Both the position numbers and the translations under genes were made by a program. From NCBI RefSeq assembly GCF_002954715.1, contig NZ_MSCP01000001.1, forward strand, positions 524,995 to 588,994: DNA of 64,000 nt, written 5' to 3'. Position 1 is the stretch's first letter. Every line of letters begins with the position of its first letter. Below are positions 39,243 through 49,226 of the stretch, one piece after another. Source of the stretch: Aliivibrio sifiae (GTDB lineage: Bacteria; Pseudomonadota; Gammaproteobacteria; Enterobacterales; Vibrionaceae). The notes under the pieces are model-generated. The model ran no database searches and had not been told where the DNA came from. It saw nothing but the letters and a program-made list of their open reading frames with translations.

Positions 39243-40401
39243 AGCCATGTTGATAAAAGAGTTCTTGTTAGTTAGCCGAGATAAACATGCCTTAGCTGCT
39301 TTATTTATTATGCCAGCGGTGTTCATCTTGATCATGTCTTTAGCACTTAAAGATGTGATGAATGAAGACAAATCATTAATGGCGTATGCATTAGTGGATA
39401 ACGACCAAAGTAGCGGCAGTGAAGCATTAATAAATAAACTATCCAATATACCAACATTAACCAAACACTCATTGGATTCTAGTGAATATCGCTCACCAGA
39501 AGAGGAAGGGGTTCAATTTATTATCGATATTCCTGAGGGTTTTTATCAAGATGAATTACCACTAGAGATCAGTGTTGCTGCGGATACTTCTCCCTCACTA
39601 TTGACTATTTTTAAGAACCAAATAGCGCTGAGTTGGATGGGGAATAAGCTTGATGAGGTCAACTCTGCCAACCAAGACAGCTTTGGCTTTTTAGATGAGG
39701 GAACGGCAGAGACTTCTTTTGATGAAGCTGCCTTGATGGAAATTCAATACGCTAAATTAACACAAGATGAAAAGCCAACCTCAACTCAACAAAGTGTGCC
39801 TTCTTGGATCGTGTTTGGTTTGTTTTTTGTCATTATTCCAATGTCGACCATCTTTATCAGTGAGCGTAAACAAAATACTTTAATGCGCTTAAGCACCATG
39901 AATTTAAGCTTGCCTGTGTTATTTGGCGGGAAAATCTTGCCTTATATGTTAATAAACCAAGTTCAGGTTTGGCTGATGATTGGGGTGGGTATGTATATAG
40001 TGCCTCTATTTGGAGCGGCACCATTAACTATTGGCGGTTCAGTCTTAGGCTTAGTTTTAGTCTCACTGTCATTAAGTTTATCTGCTATTGGATTATCTAT
40101 TCTTGTTGCTACCGCTGTTGATAGTATTGAACAGGCAACCACGATTGGTGGCATTATTAATATTTTATTGGGTGCGATTGGTGGCGTGATGGTGCCTAAA
40201 TTTGTGATGCCAGAAGTAATGCAAAACTTTTCAAATATCTCTCCAATGTCATGGGGATTAGAAGGTTTCTTAGATATATTTCTACGTCGAGGAACGGTTA
40301 TGGATGTGCTTGATGAATCCATTGCTTTGATGTTATTCGGCCTTATTTCTCTATTGATTGCAAGCGTCATATTTACCTACAAACAAAGGAAAAGTTCATG
40401 A
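39235..40401 (+). CDS. ABC-2 exporter permease
   Basis: 388 residues. Topology of ABC-2 permeases: one N-terminal helix (about 17-37), a large outer domain of about 150 residues, then five or six helices from about 190 on, including the conserved PMSWGLEGFLDIF near the end. Overlaps the ATPase gene by 8 nt and the ACP gene by 4 nt. Partner of the ATPase; substrate presumably the product of the surrounding enzymes. Confidence 0.92.
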   Translation: MFKAMLIKEFLLVSRDKHALAALFIMPAVFILIMSLALKDVMNEDKSLMAYALVDNDQSSGSEALINKLSNIPTLTKHSLDSSEYRSPEEEGVQFIIDIPEGFYQDELPLEISVAADTSPSLLTIFKNQIALSWMGNKLDEVNSANQDSFGFLDEGTAETSFDEAALMEIQYAKLTQDEKPTSTQQSVPSWIVFGLFFVIIPMSTIFISERKQNTLMRLSTMNLSLPVLFGGKILPYMLINQVQVWLMIGVGMYIVPLFGAAPLTIGGSVLGLVLVSLSLSLSAIGLSILVATAVDSIEQATTIGGIINILLGAIGGVMVPKFVMPEVMQNFSNISPMSWGLEGFLDIFLRRGTVMDVLDESIALMLFGLISLLIASVIFTYKQRKSS

Positions 40402-40667
40402 AAGGCTCTTTAGATACTGAATTTAAATTAAAACTAAAAACAATGATCTTAGAAGAGTGCGATAGAGAAGAGTTCTCGGCTAATGACTTAGCTGATGATG
40501 TTGAACTGTTTTCGGATGAGAGTGAATTAGAGTTGGATTCTGTTGATGGTTTGCAGATCTCTATGTTATTGCAACGTCATTTTAATTTACGCTTGGTTGA
40601 TCCAAAAGAATTTCGTCGTGTTGTAACGACAATTAATCATCTTGCTGATCACCTACAACCTGAATAA
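40398..40667 (+). CDS. Dedicated acyl carrier protein
   Basis: 89 residues, acidic, four-helix ACP pattern. The phosphopantetheine Ser is Ser48 in ELDSVDGLQIS; DSV replaces the usual DSL. It differs strongly from AcpP at 11431, so it is a specialised carrier. It overlaps the permease gene, and the ketosynthase follows after 5 nt. No phosphopantetheinyl transferase is encoded nearby, so a housekeeping enzyme must activate it. Confidence 0.88.
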   Translation: MKGSLDTEFKLKLKTMILEECDREEFSANDLADDVELFSDESELELDSVDGLQISMLLQRHFNLRLVDPKEFRRVVTTINHLADHLQPE

Positions 40668-40672
40668 TACAC

Positions 40673-41815
40673 ATGATTACGATACTTGGCGGTGAAGTAC
40701 TCAGCGCACTTGGCAATAAAGCTCAGCAATTGCAGTTAATGAAAGAGGGTAAATATCAAACCCTAGATAAATCGGTTAATGTATTTGAGCAAATAAAAAC
40801 ACTGCCTTACTATGCAATTCAAGGTGGAGGGGGTTTTGAGCCTTTATTTGATCCCATTCCTCACTTAACTCGATTAGTCTCTTCGCTATTTGAGCAGAAT
40901 AATTTTTCTGAGCAAGAGCGCCAACGTTGTGGTTTGTTTTTGGGCTGTGCTGCGAACGATATTTCCCTGATGATCCCACTTGGGACAAGTATTAAAGAAA
41001 ATCAGAGACCCCAATTTTCGGACAACAGAGTAGGCAATGGAACTTATGCTGATAAGTTGACAGCTGAGTTTGGTTTGAACTCGTTTAGTCTAACTTATAA
41101 CACTGCTTGCACCTCTAGTTCTAATGCTATTTTAGATGCAGCAACCATGTTAGAGAGTGGTGTAATTGACTATGCACTTGTTGTTGGTATGGAGATGTTT
41201 GCTCCTCATTCTTTTGAGGGATTTGTCTCTATGCAATTGCTTTCTCAGCAGCAAACTAAACCATTTGATGCCGCTAGAGATGGCCTATTGTTAGGCGAAG
41301 CTCTCGGTGTGCTATTAATGAGTCGAGATGATATTAAAGCATCACCTTGGCATTTTTGTGGTGGCAGCAGTCAATGCGAAACACACAGCGTCACAGGTGT
41401 AAACTCTGATGGCTCTGGGATTGCTCAGGTGCTAGAAAAGGCATTAAGTAATAGTAATGTGAGTGCAGAAAAGATTACTGCGGTAAAAGCGCATGGTACA
41501 GCGAGTTATTTAAGTGATTTGGCTGAGATTAATGGAATGAAGCAAATATTCACTCAAGCACCGTCATTTTTTTCTTTAAAACCTTATATAGGACATACTC
41601 TTGGTAGTTGTGGTGTCAGCGAATTAATTATTATGATGAATGCAATTAATGATGGTTTCATTCCTAAAACACCTAATTTCTTCACGCCAGATAATGATAT
41701 TAATTGGTGTCCAACCCGTGATCTTACTCCTTGTGATTCGGGTGTGTTCCTTTTGAATTGTTTTGGTTTTGGCGGTAACAACAATGTACTTGTTGTGGAG
41801 AAAATGTCAGCATGA
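40673..41815 (+). CDS. Ketosynthase (KS-alpha-like), complete triad
   Basis: 380-residue FabF/KAS II-type condensing enzyme. The triad is complete: Cys146 (NTACTSS), His274 (VKAHGTASYL) and His308 (YIGHTLGSCG). The C-terminal motif CFGFGGNNNVL is present. It is shorter and distinct from FabF and FabB in this window. The next gene overlaps its stop (ATGATG) and encodes a ketosynthase-like partner without catalytic residues, so the two probably form a KS-alpha/KS-beta heterodimer that builds a poly-beta-keto or elongated chain on the dedicated ACP. Confidence 0.88.
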   Translation: MITILGGEVLSALGNKAQQLQLMKEGKYQTLDKSVNVFEQIKTLPYYAIQGGGGFEPLFDPIPHLTRLVSSLFEQNNFSEQERQRCGLFLGCAANDISLMIPLGTSIKENQRPQFSDNRVGNGTYADKLTAEFGLNSFSLTYNTACTSSSNAILDAATMLESGVIDYALVVGMEMFAPHSFEGFVSMQLLSQQQTKPFDAARDGLLLGEALGVLLMSRDDIKASPWHFCGGSSQCETHSVTGVNSDGSGIAQVLEKALSNSNVSAEKITAVKAHGTASYLSDLAEINGMKQIFTQAPSFFSLKPYIGHTLGSCGVSELIIMMNAINDGFIPKTPNFFTPDNDINWCPTRDLTPCDSGVFLLNCFGFGGNNNVLVVEKMSA

Positions 41816-42666
41816 TGTATATCCATTGCACTGCCAGTGTCAATATAAGACAGGATCAAAACGTGGATGTAAAAGCTGAATGTAAAAAGGTTGCGCCTGC
41901 GTTTGTTCGTCGAACGGATCGTTTTATTCAACTCGGTTTACTTGGTACTGCAAGTATTAAAGAGCAAAAAACGTTAGATAAGAACACTGCTCTTTTTATG
42001 ATATCAGGACAAGGGAATTTATCTGTATTTAACCGATTATGCCAACAACGTTATCTAGAAGAAGTACCACCTAAACCTGTTGATTTTATTAATTCGTTAA
42101 GTAATACCGCAGGGTTTTATATTGCAAAATTTCTAGATCTTGAAAGTAAGAATCTTAATTTGGCCCAACAAGGGTTTGTGATCGAAAATGCGTTGCTATT
42201 AGCTAATGCAAATCTATCAAGTAAGAGAGAAGACCGCATTTTACTTGGTGGAGTGGATGAACGGGTTGATGTGAATAATAACCCTCATGGCTATTTAGAT
42301 TTACCTACCGAAACCGCACTGGGAGAAGGTTCTAATTGGATGCTACTGAGTGCAAATAAGCAAGATGCACTAGCAACAGTTGATGTGTTAACGTTAGCAT
42401 TTGATAGTACTGGAGTTATTGAATACGTTAATAATCAAGTAGAGGTAACTCATGTCGCATTTGGGCAGAGAATGCCTAATTCCTGTTCTGAATTAATATT
42501 ATCTAGTATTAATATTCCGCCGTTTGAATGTAATGAAGTTGCTGATTTTTATGAAACTAATGGATTGTTTGTATTAAATAGTTACATAAAATCAAAGCAA
42601 GGTTGTTTGGCTTATATTGACTATTTTAATGATATTTATAGAGTAATAACTCTTAATGTCGTCTAA
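41812..42666 (+). CDS. Ketosynthase-like chain-length-factor homologue
   Basis: 284 residues. Ungapped alignment with the preceding ketosynthase puts Gln120 (LNLAQQGF) at the catalytic Cys146, and Gly146 (ILLGGVDE) at Gly172, 26 residues on in both. Neither catalytic His motif is present. Cys-to-Gln is the signature of KS-beta/chain-length factors in type II polyketide synthases, where the subunit sets chain length. The protein is short, about 100 residues less than a full ketosynthase. Alternative: a degenerate, inactive KS. The 4-nt overlap suggests 1:1 synthesis with KS-alpha. Confidence 0.75.
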   Translation: MMYIHCTASVNIRQDQNVDVKAECKKVAPAFVRRTDRFIQLGLLGTASIKEQKTLDKNTALFMISGQGNLSVFNRLCQQRYLEEVPPKPVDFINSLSNTAGFYIAKFLDLESKNLNLAQQGFVIENALLLANANLSSKREDRILLGGVDERVDVNNNPHGYLDLPTETALGEGSNWMLLSANKQDALATVDVLTLAFDSTGVIEYVNNQVEVTHVAFGQRMPNSCSELILSSINIPPFECNEVADFYETNGLFVLNSYIKSKQGCLAYIDYFNDIYRVITLNVV

Positions 42667-42798
42667 TAAATCAATAGTTTAAGTACATTTTGTTACTGCA
42701 TGTCAGGTTTTTGTTCGACTACTTCTTTGTGAGTATTCATTGGCGATGTAGGATGGTATAGTCTGCGTTATATGTCTTTTCTAATTAAAGTAGAGTGA

Positions 42799-43596
42799 AT
42801 GTCTAATTCTTTGTTATTTCATAGAACCTATGAGCATGAATCAAGCGCCAAATGGGTTGTGTTTGTTCATGGTGCAGGGGGAAGTTCAACAACCTGGTTT
42901 AAACAGATCGCCGCTTTTAGAAAGAACTTTAATGTCTTACTTATTGATTTACGTGGGCATGGTCGTTCAAACCACTTCTCTCAGATTAAAGAGTTCATTA
43001 ATAAGCAGTACTCTTTTAAAGTTGTCAGCCAAGATATTATTGATGTTCTTGATCACTTAAATATCAAATCAGCCCATTTTGTTGGAATGTCACTTGGTAC
43101 GATCATCATTCGCAACTTAGCAGAATTGGCTCAAGATAGAGTAAGCTCTATGGTTTTGGCTGGTGCGATTACTCGTTTTAATTTTCGCTCTCAATTTTTA
43201 ATTAAAATGGGGGATATGACGAAAAACATCATGCCTTATATGTGGCTATATAAATTGTTTTCTTATGTTGTAATGCCACAGAAAAGTCAGAAAGAATCAC
43301 GTCATATTTTTACTCGTGAAGCCAAAAAATTATGCCAGAAAGAGTTTAAACGTTGGTTTAAATTGGCGGCTGATGTCAATCCATTGATGCGATATTTTAA
43401 AGATAAAGAATTAGCGATTCCAACATTGTATGTGATGGGAGCAAATGATTATTTATTTATGAAGCCAGTAGAGGAAATGGTCGCGGTGCATAAACACAGT
43501 CAATTATTACAGATCCCTGAATGCGGGCATGTGTGTAATATTGATAGACCAAAAGAATTTAATAAGCATGCGATTGATTTTATTGCAGCTCAATAA
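42799..43596 (+). CDS. Alpha/beta hydrolase after the dar-like operon
   Basis: 265 residues with the oxyanion region FVHGAGGSSTTW, DLRGHGRS, the nucleophile elbow GMSLG, and the catalytic His in ECGHVCNID. Likely acid in GANDYLF. It starts 132 nt after the KS-beta-like gene, with its own AGAGTGA leader, so it may have a separate promoter. It could release or edit the pathway product, or be unrelated. Ends at a bidirectional terminator facing purU. Confidence 0.82.
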   Translation: MSNSLLFHRTYEHESSAKWVVFVHGAGGSSTTWFKQIAAFRKNFNVLLIDLRGHGRSNHFSQIKEFINKQYSFKVVSQDIIDVLDHLNIKSAHFVGMSLGTIIIRNLAELAQDRVSSMVLAGAITRFNFRSQFLIKMGDMTKNIMPYMWLYKLFSYVVMPQKSQKESRHIFTREAKKLCQKEFKRWFKLAADVNPLMRYFKDKELAIPTLYVMGANDYLFMKPVEEMVAVHKHSQLLQIPECGHVCNIDRPKEFNKHAIDFIAAQ

Positions 43597-43613
43597 AATA
43601 AGAATTTAATATA

Positions 43614-43642
43614 AAAACGGCGATCATCATGATCGCCGTTTT
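43614..43642. terminator. Bidirectional terminator hydrolase/purU
   Basis: Perfect 13-bp stem (43614-43626 with 43630-43642), 3-nt loop, with A run and T run on opposite sides. Confidence 0.92.
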
Positions 43643-43662
43643 TCTTTCTTTTTTTGAGAAGG

Positions 43663-44496
43663 TTAAAGGATAACGGTTTTGTTTCCATAGACAAAAACGT
43701 GGTCATTTAATACTTTCGCTAATGCTTTACTTAATACTGACTTTTCTACATCACGACCGGCCATTGCCATATCTTCTGCACTGAAGTTATGATCAACAGG
43801 GATAACATCTTGCTTAATAATTGGGCCTTCATCTAAATCATTAGTAACAAAGTGTGCGGTTGCTCCAATGATTTTAACACCGCGGTCATACGCTTGCTGA
43901 TACGGTTTTGCACCAATAAAAGCAGGTAGGAAACTGTGGTGAATGTTGATGATTTTTTTAGGGAATTGAGCAACAAAGTTTGGTGTTAATACGCGCATGT
44001 ATTTTGCTAATACGACATATTCTGGGTTGTATGAATTAATCACATCCAACATTTTTTCTTCATGCTCTTCACGAGATAAGCCTTGGTGACAAACATGATG
44101 GAAAGGAATATCGAATTTTTCGATTAATCCACCTAGCGTGTCGTGATTACCAATAACCGCAGCAATTTCGATATTCATCGCACCTGAATAAGCTTTAATT
44201 AAAATATCACCAATACAATGTGCTTCTTTTGTAACTAGAATCACGACTTTCTTGCAAGGTTCAGATACTAATTTACGATGGCTGCCTTCCGGTAAAGCTT
44301 GGTCAATATCAAGTAAGAAGGTTTCGTCATTGAAAATGCCTTCTAGTTCAGTTCTCATAAAAAACTGACCCGTAACGTTATCTACGTATTCATTATTGTG
44401 AACAATATTAAGTTGATGCTTATAACAAATGTTCGTTATTTTGGCGATTAGCCCACGAGAATCAGGGCAATCCGTTAGTAATATTTTCTTTTCCAT
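43663..44496 (-). CDS. purU: Formyltetrahydrofolate deformylase
   Basis: Hydrolyses 10-formyl-THF to formate and THF, feeding formate to PurT and balancing one-carbon pools. 277 residues: N-terminal ACT domain (CPDSRGLIAKITNICYKHQ) and C-terminal formyltransferase domain with NIHHSFLPAFIGAKPY and GATAHFVTNDLDEGPI. The start at the ATG 44496 follows GAGAGATAAA and matches other PurU; a GTG at 44514 would add six residues. Confidence 0.95.
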   Translation of the reverse strand: MEKKILLTDCPDSRGLIAKITNICYKHQLNIVHNNEYVDNVTGQFFMRTELEGIFNDETFLLDIDQALPEGSHRKLVSEPCKKVVILVTKEAHCIGDILIKAYSGAMNIEIAAVIGNHDTLGGLIEKFDIPFHHVCHQGLSREEHEEKMLDVINSYNPEYVVLAKYMRVLTPNFVAQFPKKIINIHHSFLPAFIGAKPYQQAYDRGVKIIGATAHFVTNDLDEGPIIKQDVIPVDHNFSAEDMAMAGRDVEKSVLSKALAKVLNDHVFVYGNKTVIL

Positions 44497-44743
44497 TTTA
44501 TCTCTCGTGCTCACGAAGTGTTGTCTATTAATTTGATATACCTATGGTTGTACCGATAAAAGAAGGATAGGTAAAGCGTTTTTCATCGAGTAAAATTTAA
44601 AATATAAATACGAAAACTCATCAAAGCTTATGGTTATATAGATATATTAATAAATATCCTTCAGGAAACTTAACGTTTAGTTTCTGCGAAAATCTTGGCA
44701 TAATCCCAATCTTATTTTAAATTCACGATGAATGTAGGTTGAT

Positions 44744-46705
44744 ATGATTGCCAAGATTTTTTCTTCTTCAGGCGCGTTAGGTAAAGCCATTCCTGGTTTC
44801 CAACCTCGTCAACCTCAACTCGATATGGCTCATGCAGTTCATGACGCGATTAAAAATGGCACTCAACTTGTTGTTGAGGCTGGTACGGGTACAGGTAAAA
44901 CTTTTGCTTATCTTGTTCCTGCATTGGTGAGTGGAAAAAAAACCATCATCAGTACGGGTTCAAAAAACCTACAAGAACAACTCTTTCATCGTGATCTCCC
45001 TTTAATGACGTCATCTCTTGGTTTTTATGGTCAAGTTGCATTATTAAAAGGGCGTTCAAATTACCTTTGTCCTGAGCGCTTAAATCAACAGTTAGTTGAA
45101 AGCCATACGCCACAAGCTAACCCTGAACTATTAACTCAGTTAGTGAAAGTTCGATCTTGGTCATCTGAAACGAAAACGGGTGACTTAGGTGATTGCACCG
45201 CTATTGCAGAAGACAGCCCCATTATTCCTTCAATAACCTCTACCAATGACAATTGTTTAGGTAAAGATTGCCCGAGTTTTGAAGATTGTTTTGTGGTGAA
45301 AGCACGTAAAAAAGCAATGGATGCGGATATCGTGGTGGTTAATCATCATCTATTTTTGGCTGATTTAGCGATTAAAGAAACCGGTTTTGGTGAATTAATC
45401 CCTGAAGCCGATATCTTTATTTTTGATGAAGCACATCAGTTACCAGACATCGCAAGCCAATATTTTGGTCAGAACCTTTCTAGTCGTCAATTAACTGAAT
45501 TAGCGAAAGACATTGAGATCGGCTATCGCACTGAAGCCAAAGACATGCGTCAGTTACAAAAAGTGGCGGAGCGTTTGGCCGGTGCTGCGATGGATCTTCG
45601 TATTATTTTAGGGGATACCAGTTTTCGTGGTAATTGGCGTGAGGCAATAAAATCACAAGCAGTGCAGCGTGAAATTGTACGAATTAATGATGCCTTTGAA
45701 TTAGCTCATGATGTATTGAAGTTAGCATTAGGTCGCAGTCAGTTGTTAGATGCGGCTTTTGACCGTTGTGCGTTATTGAAAAATCGTTTAGAGCGAGTAT
45801 GTGATACAACGATTAGTGGTTATTCATATTGGTATGAATGTACTCCTCGTCATTTTAGTTTGAACATTACGCCATTATCTGTGGCTGATAAATTTAAAGA
45901 ACATTTAGCTGAGAAAGAAGGCGCTTGGATATTTACGTCAGCGACGTTGGCTGTAAATGATGATTTTTCGCATTTTACCCAACGTTTAGGGTTATCTCCT
46001 AAAAAACAGTTTACGTTACCAAGTCCATTTGATTATCAAACTCAAGCGTTATTGTGTGTGCCTAGATTTTTGCCAGAGCCAAACAGTTACGGGATTGCTG
46101 ATAAGTTGGTTGAATTGCTACAGCCAGTAATTAAACAAAATAATGGGCGTTGTTTTTTCTTGTGTACGTCACATCAAATGATGCGTGATTTGGCAGAGCA
46201 ATTTAGACAAACGCTTGATCTTCCAGTGCTAGTGCAAGGAGAAACCACTAAGCAGCAATTACTGTCTGAATTCATGGAATTAGGTAATGCATTATTGGTG
46301 GCAACAGGTGCTTTTTGGGAAGGCATCGATGTTAGAGGTGACGCCCTAAGCTGTGTTATCATTGACAAACTTCCTTTTACCGCACCAGATGACCCGCTAT
46401 TAAAAGCGCGTATTGAAGATTGTCAGCTAAGTGGAGGTGATGCCTTTGCACAAGTTCAAATTCCAGATGCGGTGATTACCTTGAAACAAGGTGTTGGTCG
46501 ACTTATTCGAGATACAAAAGATAAAGGGGTATTGGTGATTTGTGATAATCGTTTGGTAACAAGACCTTATGGTTCAATATTTTTGCAAAGTTTACCACCA
46601 ATACCACGAACGCGAGATTTACGTAATGTGTCTGAGTTTTTAGCAAAAGCGAATCAGACCAATGAAAATGAATCAGAAAAACAAGAAGCCATTTTAGAAG
46701 ATTGA
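44744..46705 (+). CDS. yoaA: DinG/XPD-family helicase YoaA
   Basis: ATP-dependent 5'-3' DNA helicase of the iron-sulfur XPD type; in E. coli YoaA works with HolC at stalled forks. 653 residues: Walker [10 protein letters not shown] (about 46-54), four-Cys Fe-S region ([26 protein letters not shown]), DEAH box in [10 protein letters not shown], and motif [15 protein letters not shown]. Length and motifs distinguish it from DinG. tsaB starts 7 nt downstream, the order seen in E. coli. Confidence 0.94.
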   Translation: MIAKIFSSSGALGKAIPGFQPRQPQLDMAHAVHDAIKNGTQLVVEAGTGTGKTFAYLVPALVSGKKTIISTGSKNLQEQLFHRDLPLMTSSLGFYGQVALLKGRSNYLCPERLNQQLVESHTPQANPELLTQLVKVRSWSSETKTGDLGDCTAIAEDSPIIPSITSTNDNCLGKDCPSFEDCFVVKARKKAMDADIVVVNHHLFLADLAIKETGFGELIPEADIFIFDEAHQLPDIASQYFGQNLSSRQLTELAKDIEIGYRTEAKDMRQLQKVAERLAGAAMDLRIILGDTSFRGNWREAIKSQAVQREIVRINDAFELAHDVLKLALGRSQLLDAAFDRCALLKNRLERVCDTTISGYSYWYECTPRHFSLNITPLSVADKFKEHLAEKEGAWIFTSATLAVNDDFSHFTQRLGLSPKKQFTLPSPFDYQTQALLCVPRFLPEPNSYGIADKLVELLQPVIKQNNGRCFFLCTSHQMMRDLAEQFRQTLDLPVLVQGETTKQQLLSEFMELGNALLVATGAFWEGIDVRGDALSCVIIDKLPFTAPDDPLLKARIEDCQLSGGDAFAQVQIPDAVITLKQGVGRLIRDTKDKGVLVICDNRLVTRPYGSIFLQSLPPIPRTRDLRNVSEFLAKANQTNENESEKQEAILED

Positions 46706-46712
46706 GGCATTA

Positions 46713-47414
46713 ATGAGCGCAAAAATTTTAGCGGTAGATACCGCCACTGAAAACTGTTCTGTTACATTGATTGTTGATGGGAAAGTCTATTCTCGACGTG
46801 CAGTGGCACCGCGTGAGCACACTATTAAAGTACTTCCTTTTGTTGATGAAGTATTAAAAGAAGCGGGTGTGCGCTTACAAGAATTAGATGCGTTAGCATT
46901 TGGTCAAGGTCCTGGTAGCTTTACCGGTGTTCGTATCGGTATTGGAATTGCTCAAGGTTTAGCGTTTGGTGCCGATTTACCTATGGTGGGTATTTCTACA
47001 TTAGAAGCGATGGCTCAAGCTGGTTACCGAGTGCACGGTGCAACGCAAGTTGCCGCGGCGATTGATGCGCGTATGGGTGAAGTATATTTTGGTATGTATC
47101 AACGTAACGATGATGGTACTTGGACCTATAATGTCGCTGAAACGGTTTCTGCTCCTGAAGGGCTTGCAATGTATTTACCTGAACAATCAGGTGAGTGGTT
47201 AACTGTTGGTACTGGTTGGGATGCTTACACAGAAACATTAGTTGAATTACCATTAGAGCGTAAAGCATCAGATGTGCTTTACCCAGATGCTGAAGACATG
47301 GCATTACTTGCACAGCAGAAGTTTGAACAAGGTTTGGCCTTGCCAGCAGAAGAATCTGCGCCTGTTTATGTTCGTGATACTGTGACATGGAAAAAACTTC
47401 CAGGTCGTGAATAA
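46713..47414 (+). CDS. tsaB: tRNA t6A synthesis protein TsaB
   Basis: Forms the threonylcarbamoyl-transfer complex with TsaD and TsaE that makes t6A37 in tRNAs reading ANN codons. 233 residues with the ASKHA-fold start [15 protein letters not shown] and [13 protein letters not shown]. It has the fold but not the metal site of TsaD, as usual. Older name yeaZ. Follows yoaA closely. Confidence 0.95.
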   Translation: MSAKILAVDTATENCSVTLIVDGKVYSRRAVAPREHTIKVLPFVDEVLKEAGVRLQELDALAFGQGPGSFTGVRIGIGIAQGLAFGADLPMVGISTLEAMAQAGYRVHGATQVAAAIDARMGEVYFGMYQRNDDGTWTYNVAETVSAPEGLAMYLPEQSGEWLTVGTGWDAYTETLVELPLERKASDVLYPDAEDMALLAQQKFEQGLALPAEESAPVYVRDTVTWKKLPGRE

Positions 47415-47467
47415 TAAATAAATGGGGATGCAGTTCCCCATTTTTTGATAAATAAAGAAAGGTCACT

Positions 47468-47782
47468 ATGGTATCAATTCATGGGCTACCGCCAGCATTA
47501 GTACAGAATCAAAAGGTACAAAAGCAGCAAGCCGTTGGAAAGAAAAGTCAGGTTAAGAAAACAAGTGGCAGTAAGGCCATGGTTGCTCAACCATCCAAAG
47601 TGGCTACTGCGATCACTAATCAAGTAAAACAACTCAACGCATCTGAATACGCAAATTCCCGTATCCATTATGATTTACCAGAAGGTGGAAATCGTAAAGC
47701 GATGGAAGAGTATATGGACATTATGTTGCAAAAACGCAGAGAGGAACTTGCACAGCTCGTTGGTGTCGATCTGTATATCTAA
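47468..47782 (+). CDS. Conserved-looking small protein, unknown
   Basis: 104 residues, basic, with a Lys/Gln-rich disordered N-terminal half and a helical C-terminal part (ANSRIHYDLPEGGNRKAMEE, then YMDIMLQKRREELAQLVGVD). AGAAAGG lies just before the ATG, and the gene sits between tsaB and slp in the same direction with short gaps, so it is very probably real. No family recognised. Confidence 0.78.
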   Translation: MVSIHGLPPALVQNQKVQKQQAVGKKSQVKKTSGSKAMVAQPSKVATAITNQVKQLNASEYANSRIHYDLPEGGNRKAMEEYMDIMLQKRREELAQLVGVDLYI

Positions 47783-47802
47783 ACATTAAATTAAGGATAT
47801 TT

Positions 47803-48351
47803 ATGAAATCTTCATTATTATTTCTTTGTGTTCTACTTCTTGCTGGTTGCAGCTCTCTTCCTAAAGATTTAGCATCATCTCAAGCTAATACGCTAATTGA
47901 GTATGATGCGTTTGTCACTGCCGCTCAAAATGATGACATTGCTGAAGTTCGCTTAGGTGGTGTTATTGCTCGTATTGATAATCTAAAAGATACGACTCGC
48001 ATTGAAATTGTGAATCTTCCTATCTCTTCATCGGGTAAACCGGATCTCTCTCAAGAGCCAAATGGACGTTTTGTTATCTATCTCAATGGTTTTATCGATC
48101 CTGTTACTTATTCTGTCGGTCGATTAGTGACGGTCTTAGGCCAGTCAGGGGGGATTGAAAAGGCAAATGTTGGAGAGTTTCTGTATTCTTTTCCTGTGAT
48201 AAAAGGCTCAGCTTTGCACTTATGGCAAATTCAAGAGTACGTAATTAGCAATGACATCAATATGAGTTATATGCCTTGTACTGGTGCTCGCTGTCTTCAT
48301 CAACGTAGTATTGAAAGCCGACGTGGTAAAGTCGTACAAGAAGTGAAATAA
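47803..48351 (+). CDS. Slp family outer-membrane lipoprotein
   Basis: 182 residues with a lipoprotein signal: hydrophobic SLLFLCVLLLAGC, lipobox LAGC with Cys16 as the lipidated residue, then Ser-Ser, which predicts the outer membrane. The rest resembles Slp/YeaY proteins linked to starvation and stress in E. coli. In E. coli yeaY lies next to fadD; here one hydrolase gene intervenes. Confidence 0.87.
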   Translation: MKSSLLFLCVLLLAGCSSLPKDLASSQANTLIEYDAFVTAAQNDDIAEVRLGGVIARIDNLKDTTRIEIVNLPISSSGKPDLSQEPNGRFVIYLNGFIDPVTYSVGRLVTVLGQSGGIEKANVGEFLYSFPVIKGSALHLWQIQEYVISNDINMSYMPCTGARCLHQRSIESRRGKVVQEVK

Positions 48352-48356
48352 GTACG

Positions 48357-49226
48357 ATGATTTCATTTCAAGAGTCTACTTTTTCGTTGCATCATGGCTT
48401 ATTGGCCGTAATGGAAATTAAGCCAAAAGAAATTGATCAGACATTGGTGTTTTTGCATGGTTGGCAAGATAATGCTGCAACGTTTAAAACGACAATGGAA
48501 GCGTATGCGAAACACAATCCTCAACATCATTTAATTGCTGTTGATTGGTTTGGGCATGGGTTATCAGATCATAAAGGAAATGATAACTTTTATCATTTCT
48601 TTGACTATGTTGACGATCTTCATCAAATCATTTTGCACATTAAATTAGAAAAAGTGGTTTTAATTGGACACTCTTTAGGGGCGTTAATTGCCAGTGTTTA
48701 TTGTGCAGTATTTCCTGAGAAAGTTTCTGGATTAATGATGATTGAAGCATTAGGCCCATTGAGTGAGGAAGAAAATGAAATTTCTGATAGGTTACGCCAA
48801 GGGATCTTAAGTCGTCAGCGTTATCGTAATAAACCTCAACGAACATTAAAAGATCGTCAGTCTGCAATTGAATTGAGATCTAAAGTTAATCAACTTCCAG
48901 AGCATCTTATAGAGCCGATGGTCGTTCGTTCATTAGCATCAAGAGATGGCTATGTGAAATGGACAACGGATGCAAAAGTAAAATGTGATTCTTTATATCG
49001 AATGAGTGAAGCGCATGCTTTATCATTACTCTCAAAAATAGAGTGTCCGGTAATGACTGTTATTGGCAATGATGGGTATGGTCATTTAAAGCAAAAATCT
49101 CACCGTTATCGTTATATTTCAGATTTTGAATGTTATCAAATAGAGGGTGGGCATCATTGCCATTTAGAATACCCAGATCAAATTAGTACTCACATTGGTG
49201 CTCTTGTTAACAAAGTGACTACATAG
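48357..49226 (+). CDS. Alpha/beta hydrolase
   Basis: 289 residues. FLHGWQDNAATF (oxyanion region), VDWFGHGLSDH, the nucleophile elbow IGHSLGALIA, Asp in IGNDGYG, and the catalytic His in EGGHHCHLE. Similar to hydrolases of the MhpC type. It starts 5 nt after the Slp lipoprotein gene. Substrate unknown. Confidence 0.87.
   Translation: MISFQESTFSLHHGLLAVMEIKPKEIDQTLVFLHGWQDNAATFKTTMEAYAKHNPQHHLIAVDWFGHGLSDHKGNDNFYHFFDYVDDLHQIILHIKLEKVVLIGHSLGALIASVYCAVFPEKVSGLMMIEALGPLSEEENEISDRLRQGILSRQRYRNKPQRTLKDRQSAIELRSKVNQLPEHLIEPMVVRSLASRDGYVKWTTDAKVKCDSLYRMSEAHALSLLSKIECPVMTVIGNDGYGHLKQKSHRYRYISDFECYQIEGGHHCHLEYPDQISTHIGALVNKVTT

Noticed and set aside
34828..42666. Aryl polyene cluster
   Set aside because: No ammonia lyase, aryl-CoA ligase, ketoreductase, dehydratase or outer-membrane export proteins of that pathway are present.
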